Both the position numbers and the translations under genes were made by a program. Source: a bacterium (GTDB taxonomy: Bacteria > Desulfobacterota > JAPLJL01). Taken from it: 64,000 nt of DNA. The notes beneath the pieces were generated by a model. That model was not told the DNA's origin. It was given only the letters and a program-made list of their open reading frames with translations, and made no database searches. Below, one piece after another: positions 30,388-37,400 of the stretch (position 1 is the stretch's first letter; each line of letters starts with the position of its first letter). The DNA lies in contig JAQTNV010000002.1 in NCBI GenBank assembly GCA_028713675.1, positions 105,433-169,432 of the forward strand. Reading direction: 5' to 3'.

Positions 30388-31469
30388 GTCAGCTTCGCTT
30401 CGTCGGGGTAGGAATTCACCCGACGCTTCTTCCCGTCTGTCTTTAGTGGATCCACAAGAACCTTCGCGGCATCCTCCTCCTGCTTGAGCGCCGCCGTCAT
30501 GTGCTTTTTCAGGAAGGCTGTCTTGTCCTCAACGAATGTCCGAACCGCGAAACCGGTGATCTGACCCTTTCCGCAGAATTCCTTGCGGAGCTGTTCGATC
30601 AGCATCGATGTAGTGTTGGTCTCGAACAGAACGAGCTGGTTAGGATTCGTAGCATCGGAAAACCTGAAGTCGCCGTCCGGGTCGACCTTCCACATCGCTT
30701 CTTTCATCTTCAGATGTCCAAGTTCGTGGTTCGTTGCGAAGAATAGGTAGTACTGAGGGTGGTTCAGCCGATCGTGCATCTCGAAGTAGCGCACGTACTT
30801 GGCCGCTTGCTGCAACCTCGACTGATAGAGCTCGCGCAGCTTCGCGACACGATCCCCAGAACCCTTTGCGATCAGGACCGCCTCGTTGGTACCAAAGGCA
30901 TCGACGATGTGCTGTACCAGTTTGTCTTCAGGGTGTTCGAGGAAGCGATTCATGGCGTCCGCCATGAAGGTAATGAAAGCTTCACACCTCTCATACTTCA
31001 TGAGCCGCTCGATCAAGGAAAACGGGATGCCCGAGAATCCGAATGGGTCTATAAATGCGAAAGTCGGAGCAAGGGTGTTTTTACCAGTATCAATTGATTT
31101 TAGTACCTCGCCGAACTTCTCATGGAATTTACCTGAATCAGAGATGATTTTGAAGTGCGAAGGGACGGTGCGGCTGGCCAGCTCCTGGCGCAGATGTTTG
31201 ATGCGGTCTTCATTCTCCTCTATGAACCAGAACACAACCTCTCCACCGATAGGTTTGAGGTGGCTCACCGCCACGTCGAGGGCAATAAGGGGAGAGCCCT
31301 TTTCGCCCTTTTTGTACCGCCCGGGGCCAGAAAAACCATCGATGTAAACGATGCGTTTGTTATAGGTGCTAAGAATCGGGAACCACGCTGCGAGGTACCG
31401 CCCAAGGATCTCGTGCTTGGCCTTAGTATGCGGTTCCAGCTCCCAAAGGGTTTCCTTTGGTATAGTCAT
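30378..31469 (-). CDS. tcmP: Three-Cys-motif partner protein TcmP
   Basis: A 363-residue partner of DUF5131 proteins, named for that association. Seen: N-terminal HTKAKHEILGRYLAAWFPIL, IVYIDGFSGPGRY (a SAM-methyltransferase-like glycine loop), FWFIEEN, and FAFIDPFGFSGIP with a DPFG motif resembling a methyltransferase catalytic loop. This supports a Rossmann methyltransferase-like fold, but activity is unproven. First gene of the minus-strand cluster; a shared 18-bp sequence containing a dyad lies 64 bp upstream of its start. Confidence 0.88.
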   Translation of the reverse strand: MTIPKETLWELEPHTKAKHEILGRYLAAWFPILSTYNKRIVYIDGFSGPGRYKKGEKGSPLIALDVAVSHLKPIGGEVVFWFIEENEDRIKHLRQELASRTVPSHFKIISDSGKFHEKFGEVLKSIDTGKNTLAPTFAFIDPFGFSGIPFSLIERLMKYERCEAFITFMADAMNRFLEHPEDKLVQHIVDAFGTNEAVLIAKGSGDRVAKLRELYQSRLQQAAKYVRYFEMHDRLNHPQYYLFFATNHELGHLKMKEAMWKVDPDGDFRFSDATNPNQLVLFETNTTSMLIEQLRKEFCGKGQITGFAVRTFVEDKTAFLKKHMTAALKQEEDAAKVLVDPLKTDGKKRRVNSYPDEAKLTWV

Positions 31470-31532
31470 TCTCTACCCCAGTACGGTTTTTTATTTAAAT
31501 TATCCTTCATGCCGATATTTTAAATATATTTA

Positions 31533-31550
31533 TGACAGGGAATGTCACCC
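31533..31550 (-). promoter_or_regulatory. Shared dyad site upstream of tcmP
   Basis: On the minus strand it reads GGGTGACATTCCCTGTCA. Its dyad core is TGACA/TGTCA around a short spacer. It begins 64 bp before the tcmP ATG and is followed toward the gene by AT-rich TAAATATATTT, a plausible -10 area. The identical 18 bp occurs at 41273-41290 before the nuclease/SMC operon. This looks like an operator for a common regulator. Confidence 0.6.
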
Positions 31551-31603
31551 GATGGTGCCGATTATATTCCCAGCCGGGGGAAATGGTCAATTTAATTCCC
31601 TGT

Positions 31604-31760
31604 TTTCCACAATTGTGGAGGACCTGGCCCGGAGGCACAAATATGGCCATAAAAGCCCGAAGCCCCCGACCGCAGGGATGATAAGGAGGCTTGGCTGATT
31701 TCCCGCTAAACCGTCCCCCCCCCGGCCCCGGAACGGGGGCGAATCGCAGCATCCCTAACC
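31604..31760. repeat. GC-rich dispersed repeat, copy A
   Basis: Begins with palindrome CCACAATTGTGG (31607-31618), continues through GGCCCGGAGGC, ATATGGCCATAAA, GGAGGCTTGGC, CCCGCTAAACCG and ends near CGGGGGCGAATCG. The same ordered blocks occur at 33961-34115. It has no credible coding frame. Both copies sit between gene cassettes of the island, suggesting a small non-autonomous element or conserved RNA/insulator. Confidence 0.75.
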
Positions 31761-31802
31761 AAACCAGGGAGGGAAGGATTTGACAGCGAATATCATTAAA
31801 AT

Positions 31803-32252
31803 ATGACAGGTGCAGTCGTGGAGAACTTGAGAGAAATAATTAAATTCGAAGAGCCGGCCGAAGCCAAATACCCACATAGCCGGGAATTATTCCGATTGAT
31901 CCATAAAGTCATCATGACGGCCCTCGAGATCAAGGACCGGGATCGGCTGAACGATATTGAAATCGGAAAGCTGGTGGGCTTCAGCTACGACGAAACCAGC
32001 AGGTGGAAATACGGAAAAATCAAGGTCGAGAGCCCCGAAAAACTCATGCTCATAAACGAGAAAGTCGGGATCAGCGAATACCTTTTATTGAGAGTGGCCA
32101 CAGGGAGAATGGATTCGGCGCTGGCTTTCCGAATCTGGAAACTCGGTTATGAGCTGATGAGCAAATATAAAAAGGACTACCTGATCGAATATCTCAATAC
32201 CCAAAAGATCGACTTCAAATTAGTTATCATCAGGGGCGAAAAAACACCATAA
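31803..32252 (+). CDS. Putative helix-turn-helix DNA-binding protein
   Basis: 149 residues. The middle part (LNDIEIGKLVGFSYDETSRWKYG, about 48-70) has the spacing of a helix-turn-helix, followed by IKVESPEKLMLINEKVGISEYLLLRVATGRMD, as in Cro/XRE-like domains. The flanks are helical and unfamiliar. The ATG directly follows an AT-rich stretch without a normal ribosome site. It is divergent from tcmP across copy A of the repeat and could be a regulator of the island (inference). Confidence 0.6.
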   Translation: MTGAVVENLREIIKFEEPAEAKYPHSRELFRLIHKVIMTALEIKDRDRLNDIEIGKLVGFSYDETSRWKYGKIKVESPEKLMLINEKVGISEYLLLRVATGRMDSALAFRIWKLGYELMSKYKKDYLIEYLNTQKIDFKLVIIRGEKTP

Positions 32253-32260
32253 AAACTTAA

Positions 32261-32287
32261 GGGCGGATTATTAAATTTAATCCGCCC
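32261..32287. terminator. Bidirectional hairpin terminator
   Basis: Perfect 10-bp stem GGGCGGATTA/TAATCCGCCC with a 7-nt loop, between convergent genes. On the minus strand it is followed by TTAAGTTTTTATGG, giving a U-rich tail for the Lys/Ala-rich gene; on the plus strand it is preceded by an A-run. Probably terminates both. Confidence 0.75.
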
Positions 32288-32333
32288 TATCCCAAGCCTC
32301 GTTCATTCCGTCGACCGGGCTTGGTGGAATGGG

Positions 32334-32930
32334 TTAGGCTTTGAGGACCGCACGCAGGCGGTTGGAGAGGCTCCCGCCCTTATTTCCGATCTCTTCCTTC
32401 GGGCCGAGGTGCTTCTCCGTATAGCTGTAGGCCGCCTTGCCGACGGACTCCCTGATGACCGCCAACGGGATTAACTCCTTGGTCTCGGGTCTGTCCTTGA
32501 TCATTATCCGGACGTTATCGCCGGTTTTTTCCACGAGGAAGGTGACCTTCTCGGAAATGTTTGTGCTCCGACCACCTTCGAATTCGCATGGAACCCCTGA
32601 CTGGCGACACGCCTCGCGGTATGGAGCAAGCGCTTGGCGGTAGGTCTCCTTGGCCCCACCGACCAAGTTGCGGGCCCTTTCGGTCAGTTCCTTCGCCTCG
32701 ATCTGGGCTTTATCCAGATCATCCTTGGCCGCCTTAACCGCCCCGCGCAGGGTCTCGAGATCGGCCCGAGGCACTTCCTGCTTAACTGGCTTCTCCGGCT
32801 TCGGCGCCTCCGGCTCCTTCACCGTAGCCGCCTTGGCCTTGGCCCCGATTCCTTTTCCTGCGGCGGTTTTTCCGCCGGCGACCTTTACCAAGACCGCCTT
32901 TTTGCTGTTCTTCTTTCCTTTTTTGCCCAT
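32334..32930 (-). CDS. Hypothetical protein with Lys/Ala-rich N-terminus and coiled coil
   Basis: 198 residues. Residues 1-50 are Lys/Ala/Pro-rich (GKKGKKNSKKAVLVKVAGGK), like the low-complexity tails of histone H1-like proteins. Residues 55-100 form a predicted coiled coil (DLETLRGAVKAAKDDLDKAQ). A compact C-terminal domain contains KVTFLVEKTGDNVRIMIKDR. I do not recognise a family. Ribosome site GGGAGGGGCT directly precedes ATG. It ends near the bidirectional terminator and overlaps the upstream ORF in another frame by 149 bp. Confidence 0.65.
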   Translation of the reverse strand: MGKKGKKNSKKAVLVKVAGGKTAAGKGIGAKAKAATVKEPEAPKPEKPVKQEVPRADLETLRGAVKAAKDDLDKAQIEAKELTERARNLVGGAKETYRQALAPYREACRQSGVPCEFEGGRSTNISEKVTFLVEKTGDNVRIMIKDRPETKELIPLAVIRESVGKAAYSYTEKHLGPKEEIGNKGGSLSNRLRAVLKA

Positions 32931-33228
32931 AGCCCCTCCCTCCTTTCTTTTGCCTCTCCGCCTCCGGTTTATCGCCGAAGGACACCAACTTTTTAAAATC
33001 CCTCATCCGACACTCCTGGCACAGCCCTTCCCTGATGAACTCGAGCAAGCCGGCGGTCCTCATCAACGAGCACGCCAGACCCTGCAGATCCCGGTGCTCC
33101 AGACTCGCCGGGTTGGGCTCCTTGCTGCAGATCCCCACGAGCGACCAACCGTCGTTTCGCAGCCTGCTGGCCAGGCGTCCCAAAAGACTGCCGATCTCGA
33201 CCAGTTCGGTTTTCTTTGTCACCCCCAA
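32782..33228 (-). CDS. Hypothetical protein overlapping the next gene
   Basis: 149 residues from a TTG start at 33228, chosen because AGGGAGG lies about 7 nt upstream (GTG at 33249 or 33222 also possible). Residues 1-85 look like a real folded domain (TELVEIGSLLGRLASRLRND, ...FIREGLCQECRMRDFKKLVS). The last ~50 residues (GGRGYGQKRKEEQQKGG...) are the out-of-frame reading of the downstream Lys/Ala-rich gene. Either the genes really overlap by 149 bp or the original stop has been lost. No family recognised. Confidence 0.45.
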   Translation of the reverse strand: MGVTKKTELVEIGSLLGRLASRLRNDGWSLVGICSKEPNPASLEHRDLQGLACSLMRTAGLLEFIREGLCQECRMRDFKKLVSFGDKPEAERQKKGGRGYGQKRKEEQQKGGLGKGRRRKNRRRKRNRGQGQGGYGEGAGGAEAGEAS

Positions 33229-33401
33229 GCTGACCACCTCCCTTCGCACCGTCGAGGCAGCCCCATGCTCCCGTCGGTGAACAGATATTTGCTCTATCTC
33301 CGACGGATATCAAGTCAAATTTTAAGTATTTTTAGAGAATCCCTACCGGGTGGAAAGCCGGTCAGACAGCGGTTATTTAAGCTAATAATCCAGGAGGTGA
33401 A

Positions 33402-33845
33402 TCAGTGCGGTGAATCTATTCCCTGGGGGCAAGGGTTCTGCGGATCCTCCTCAAAAAACAGCGTGACGGTCTGCTCGTGAGCCCGGTATAGGTTGCGGAC
33501 ATTCAGCCACCACTTCGGCCGCTTATCCTCCGGGCAGACACCGACGCCCCCCTCGTCATCAAACACCAGAACCCCCTCCCCGAGGACGATCTCCTCGCCC
33601 ACCTCAGGGGTCTGGGGATATATCTCGTGGAAAAGATCACCGACATGCCTCGATTTCCTGGTTTCCCGGACCAACGCGATCAGCCGCCCTTTCCGATTGG
33701 CCAGCGACTGATCGAGATCAACTTTCTCTTCGACCCGGTCCATCTCATCCTCCTGAACGAGAAAGACAAACCCGTACCGGTCGGTGACCCTCTCGGTCCG
33801 CTCCCAATCCAGTATCCCGCTTCCAAGTTCGAATCTTTCCGGCAT
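33402..33845 (-). CDS. Hypothetical protein (147 aa)
   Basis: A soluble-looking acidic protein with strands and a Trp-rich patch (RYGFVFLVQEDEMDRVEEKV, PKWWLNVRNLYRAHEQTVTL). No family recognised. ATG at 33845 follows a strong GGGAGGAGGGATTCA ribosome site, so it is probably expressed. It is the first of three minus-strand small genes ending at the 32261 hairpin. The gap on its 5' side (33846-34422) contains copy B of the dispersed repeat and otherwise nothing definite. Confidence 0.6.
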   Translation of the reverse strand: MPERFELGSGILDWERTERVTDRYGFVFLVQEDEMDRVEEKVDLDQSLANRKGRLIALVRETRKSRHVGDLFHEIYPQTPEVGEEIVLGEGVLVFDDEGGVGVCPEDKRPKWWLNVRNLYRAHEQTVTLFFEEDPQNPCPQGIDSPH

Positions 33846-33960
33846 TGAATCCCTCCTCCCGCTGAGGCTAGGATTGATTATCGCTCAGAGTCGGTTTTTA
33901 TCAAGTCCGCTTGTGAGAACGGTCGAGTGGCTGAATTAACGCCCGGATGAGAGGCAGAAA

Positions 33961-34115
33961 TTTCCACGATTGTGGAGGCCATGGCCCGGAGGCCCCAATA
34001 TGGCCATAAACACCCTACGCCTCCGCCCGATGGTAGGGAGGCTTGGCGGAATTCCCGCCAAACCGCCCCCTTGGACACGGAACAGGGGCGAATCGAGGCG
34101 GTCCCGAGCCCCCAT
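33961..34115. repeat. GC-rich dispersed repeat, copy B
   Basis: Starts with CCACGATTGTGG (33964-33975) and keeps the block order of copy A: GGCCCGGAGGC, ATATGGCCATAAA, GGAGGCTTGGC, CCCGCCAAACCG, AGGGGCGAATCG. Similarity runs about 150 bp. Related shorter stretches occur at about 23008-23070 and 35805-35870 (GCCTGAYGGTGGCRGTTG). Confidence 0.75.
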
Positions 34116-34422
34116 CGTCTCGCTCGGAGACAAGGAGGACCCGGGCCTGGCTGGTTGGTTAGGTTTGGAGGATCGCCTCTTTGAATCTTGCGGGCGGGAC
34201 CCCGGCTGGACAGAAAGCAGTATAGACAGCGGAGGTGCTGGATCATTCGGACCTTCACCTCCTTGTTAGATGTTTTGGCGAAGGATCAATTTGATTTTCA
34301 ACTTGTTTTTTTAGATAATCGAACCACCCGAAATCTTGGAGGGGTTTTGGAGCCCGTTTTTTTCTGGTTCTAAAACCCTTTTTATGTTGGCGAGGTTGGG
34401 ATAAAATAAAAATGGAATCGCC

Positions 34423-35193
34423 ATGAATTATTCAATAATCCTCGAAAAACTTGAAGCTCTTAAGGTTCTTCTCGAAAAAGCCAGAAGCAACGCTCAAACA
34501 CCCATGGGAAAAAGTGATTTTGATACCCTCTACATGCTTTATGGAGAAGTAGAAGAAGTTATCGATCAATTGGAGGGCATCCAAAAAATTGAAGTCCCCG
34601 AATTTGACAAGAGAAGACCTTCTGTTTTTTACAAGAATTATATTGAAGCTGGCTATCTCTCTCGCCGCCAGATTTATCAGCATGAGGGATATACCCAACT
34701 CATAAAAATAATTGGAAGAGTTCGCCAGCTTGCTGAAGATCCAACACTGCCTCGAATAGAACCATCCGTTTCTCATCTGGTACAAACGATTCGCAGATTT
34801 CGGGAATGCTGCCAATATCTTAGTAACCGCCCAAATAATGAAAAAGATGTTCAGGATATTTTATGGATTATACTCCGGTCACACTTTGAGCGTATTGACA
34901 GAGAGGAGGTCCTTCCTCGCTTTGGTGCCAAGGCTTACAAGCCCGACTTTGGGATACCAGATTTGAGGGTTCTCATTGAGGTAAAATATATTGGTGAAAA
35001 AATTAATTTACCATCTATTCAAGAAGAAATTCTATCTGATATTCCAGGTTATTTAGGCTCAAATACGAAATACGATGGGATAATAATTTTTATTTATGAC
35101 GCCGCACAAAAATTACGAGACTCGAGAAAATTCGTTGAGGATCTTAGATCTGTCGAAGGTATTATTGATATCGTTATCACCCCTGGTATTTAA
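34423..35193 (+). CDS. PD-(D/E)XK nuclease, DpnII/MboI-like domain
   Basis: 256 residues, AT-rich. The N-terminal ~130 residues are helical. The C-terminal domain has NEKDVQDILWIILRSHFERI, then REEVLPRFGAKAYKPDFGIP and LRVLIEVKYIG: the Glu-x-Asp helix, catalytic Asp of PDF and E-x-K of IEVKY typical of PD-(D/E)XK enzymes and closest in style to the REase DpnII-MboI family (family call from memory). The start is preceded by TAAAAT (34402-34407) and a four-codon mini-frame ATGGAATCGCCATGA whose stop overlaps this ATG. Pairs with the following gene. Confidence 0.72.
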   Translation: MNYSIILEKLEALKVLLEKARSNAQTPMGKSDFDTLYMLYGEVEEVIDQLEGIQKIEVPEFDKRRPSVFYKNYIEAGYLSRRQIYQHEGYTQLIKIIGRVRQLAEDPTLPRIEPSVSHLVQTIRRFRECCQYLSNRPNNEKDVQDILWIILRSHFERIDREEVLPRFGAKAYKPDFGIPDLRVLIEVKYIGEKINLPSIQEEILSDIPGYLGSNTKYDGIIIFIYDAAQKLRDSRKFVEDLRSVEGIIDIVITPGI

Positions 35194-35228
35194 AATACAA
35201 AGAAACCAAAGATTTATTCCTAAATTCC

Positions 35229-35765
35229 ATGGAAAACAACAATGAAAGAATAAAGGAACTCAAAAAGAAAGAGGAGCTTACCGATAAAGAAATGCAAGAA
35301 CTTATTGCCTTAAGCCCACCTGGAACATTTAAAAAAGGACCGAACCTACAAAATATCGGAGTTGTTGATATCGAAAAAGCTTTTAAAAATTTAAAGGAAG
35401 GACCAGATCGATCTAAAAATGCAATGAGAAATGAATGTTATTTAGAAGTGATTTCCTTAAGATTACAACATACAGAATTCTGGCTTCGAATATTTTGGGT
35501 GGTCAAAAATGGTAAAGGAAAAATATTTTTTCCTGATGATAAAAGAACCTTTGGGAAAATTATTGATGATTGTGAAAAGCTCAATTTTAGAAAAGATTTA
35601 ATTAATAAATTAAGAAAATTTAATAGTGAAAGGATAAACGGAATCCATAAATATTTATTAGGTGCTACGGATTACAGTGAGTTATTTAAAATATGTGAAA
35701 ATAGTAAAGGTATTGATTCTGAAATTGGCGAGTATGTTAGAAGTGACTGTTTTATTCCGATATGA
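35229..35765 (+). CDS. Possible HEPN-type protein
   Basis: 178 residues, strongly AT-rich. All-helical after a charged N-terminus. Near residue 138 the segment FNSERINGIHKYLLGATDYS contains an Arg-x4-His, matching the R-x4-6-H motif of HEPN ribonucleases, with the surrounding 'RN..iH.ll.g..sy.el' style. The preceding helix (ECYLEVISLRLQHTEFWLRI) would be the first HEPN helix. It begins 35 bp after the nuclease gene. HEPN assignment is my motif reading and not certain; an RNA-degrading toxin or immunity effector role is inference. Confidence 0.5.
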   Translation: MENNNERIKELKKKEELTDKEMQELIALSPPGTFKKGPNLQNIGVVDIEKAFKNLKEGPDRSKNAMRNECYLEVISLRLQHTEFWLRIFWVVKNGKGKIFFPDDKRTFGKIIDDCEKLNFRKDLINKLRKFNSERINGIHKYLLGATDYSELFKICENSKGIDSEIGEYVRSDCFIPI

Positions 35766-36083
35766 TCTATAGACTTTGAATTTGGACCTTTCTAGGGCGG
35801 CCCATCGCCTGACGGTGGCAGTTGAATCCCCCCCAGAGGCCCAAAATTCCCCCAAAAGCCTTGATCTGGACCAGACGGGACATGGGGATAGAAAGGCCGG
35901 GGGGATCCCCCCGGCCTAGCCTTGAAACCGGGCGAGCCAGCGTTGCTCCGGGCACTAAAATCACCCATGTCACGGTAATTCCCTTCGAAGGGAATTCGAA
36001 AGGCCGAGAGTATGGAAGATATTGGGATCGCTCTCGTTCTCCAGGGGCGAAGCCACCAGGTCGCTACCAAGAAGTGCCCCAGA
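35766..36083. repeat. Non-coding gap with repeat-related sequence and 20-bp palindrome
   Basis: Contains GCCTGACGGTGGCAGTTG at about 35814-35831, closely related to a segment at about 23020 and more loosely to copies A and B. A perfect 20-bp palindrome AATTCCCTTCGAAGGGAATT lies at 35977-35996. GGGGGGATCCCCCC also forms a dyad near 35902-35915. No credible gene. Confidence 0.55.
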
Positions 36084-36485
36084 TCACGTTGCCTTCTCGT
36101 CTTTAGGCCAGTACGGCTCGCCCTCTCCTTTATAGGCCAAGATAGCCCGCCGTTTGCCATTCTTGTCGAGTAGCACCAGTACCGGACCGTCCTTAGCCAC
36201 TTTCCGCTTGGCGAGGACCTTGCCTCTCTCGTCGAGCAGTGCCAGCCATGGCCCGTTTTCGCCTACGTTCAGCCCGGCGCGGGATTTGCTGCCGCTCTCT
36301 TCGAACAGTGACAAGAACGGCCCGTTCTCGCCAAAGGCTAGCACGGCGCATCGTTCCTTATCCTTGTTAATAATAATGAATGAATTAGTGCCGCTCTTTT
36401 TCCTCGTGGTGGCTGCTGGGGCTGGGGCTTTCGTAAACATAGACAAATCCAACTCCAACCTTTTTAAACGCTTCTTTGTAGTCAT
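36084..36485 (-). CDS. Beta-repeat protein with GPxLxLxDxxGKxRA units
   Basis: 133 residues from ATG 36485 (AAGGA 8 nt upstream; ATG 36494 sits on the ribosome site itself). After a basic N-terminus it consists of about four 22-25-residue units: ERCAVLAFGENGPFLSLFEE, ...SRAGLNVGENGPWLALLDER, ...KVAKDGPVLVLLDKNGKRRA, ILAYKGEGEPYW. The 'G.P.L.L.D..GK.RA.L' pattern suggests short beta-hairpins forming a solenoid or propeller-like sheet. A second protein built from the same unit lies at 42102-42725. No function known to me. It is the last gene of the nuclease/SMC cluster. Confidence 0.65.
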   Translation of the reverse strand: MTTKKRLKRLELDLSMFTKAPAPAATTRKKSGTNSFIIINKDKERCAVLAFGENGPFLSLFEESGSKSRAGLNVGENGPWLALLDERGKVLAKRKVAKDGPVLVLLDKNGKRRAILAYKGEGEPYWPKDEKAT

Positions 36486-36530
36486 ATTTCCCATCCTTCT
36501 TAACGAAACTTTCGGCTGCTGCTGTTGAAC

Positions 36531-36836
36531 TTACTTCTTTCCTGCTTTGGCCCGGGAAATATCTCCTTCTTTATCGATAAAATAAAGGTATCCATCCTCC
36601 CTTTTCATCCCAACCCTCACCACAACCTCTGTTTTGCAAGCAATCTGCTCCGGCGAATCCCCACGAGTCATTTTCTTCCGGGAAATGTCGCCTCGCTTGT
36701 CAATGTAATAGATACAGTCCTTTTCACGTTTGATTCCTAACCTCACCACCTTCCGCCCGGGTGGAATCATGGCCGCATCCACATTCGCCACCTTTCCCTT
36801 GCTCCGGATCGGAATGATTTTATTATTGAACTCCAC
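36531..36836 (-). CDS. Small protein with two KREx-LYxIDKxGDISR repeats
   Basis: 101 residues. Two tandem repeats: VRLGIKREKDCIYYIDKRGD followed by ISRKKMTRG, and VRVGMKREDGYLYFIDKEGD followed by ISRAKAGKK. The same unit pair forms the 76-residue protein at 46389-46619. The N-terminal 30 residues (MEFNNKIIPIRSKGK) are extra. Each unit looks like a beta-hairpin with a basic tail, so nucleic-acid binding is possible (inference). It lies 20 bp after the 176-aa gene and 45 bp before the beta-repeat gene. Confidence 0.65.
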   Translation of the reverse strand: MEFNNKIIPIRSKGKVANVDAAMIPPGRKVVRLGIKREKDCIYYIDKRGDISRKKMTRGDSPEQIACKTEVVVRVGMKREDGYLYFIDKEGDISRAKAGKK

Positions 36837-36856
36837 GAACTTAAGATTGTCCGGGA

Positions 36857-37387
36857 CTACGCCCGGGAAATACCCACTTTTTCTATCAGATTCTTAGCCT
36901 CCCTCCACAAAGCCTCTATACTGATTGCAATTCTCTCAAGAGGATCGAATAGATTCGGGACCAAATTAGAAAGGATAGCGCTAACTTCTTCGACGGCTTC
37001 CTTTGAGTCTTCAAACTTTTTTGCAAGTCTATACCCATCTATTCCCGGGGACATCACATAACCAAGCCCATTTTCCAGCAACGAAATCCAGGCGTCTCCC
37101 CATTCATAACCTGAACAAACTAGCTCGTCACATAATTCAACCCTCTTGAAGGACAATCTGACGTGCCAGTGATCCGAGTCGGACCCTTGACGTTGTCTGA
37201 CCATATAAAGCCATCCCTCACCCCGATCATAAAATTCTAAATCTCTTCCTGTTCCCTCCCAACTGAAATCCCTTTTTATCCAAAAGATTAGAGAATCGCC
37301 CTCATCTTGAAACTCTAAACTCTTGTTAGAGGCTATTTTCCTGGCCTCGTCCAACCACCTGGATTTCTCGTCGTTTTTCTCCGCCAT
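36857..37387 (-). CDS. Hypothetical protein encoded after the SMC-like ATPase
   Basis: 176 residues, starting at MAEKNDEKSRWLDEARKIAS; the long frame upstream to 37537 is the shadow of the ATPase gene. Mixed alpha/beta with a strand-rich middle (SLIFWIKRDFSWEGTGRDLE, GWLYMVRQRQGSDSDHWHVR) and helical C-terminus. No family recognised. It begins 13 bp after the ATPase stop, so co-expression with the nuclease/ATPase pair is likely. More AT-rich than the ATPase gene. Confidence 0.6.
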   Translation of the reverse strand: MAEKNDEKSRWLDEARKIASNKSLEFQDEGDSLIFWIKRDFSWEGTGRDLEFYDRGEGWLYMVRQRQGSDSDHWHVRLSFKRVELCDELVCSGYEWGDAWISLLENGLGYVMSPGIDGYRLAKKFEDSKEAVEEVSAILSNLVPNLFDPLERIAISIEALWREAKNLIEKVGISRA

Positions 37388-37400
37388 GGCTCCCCCTTCT

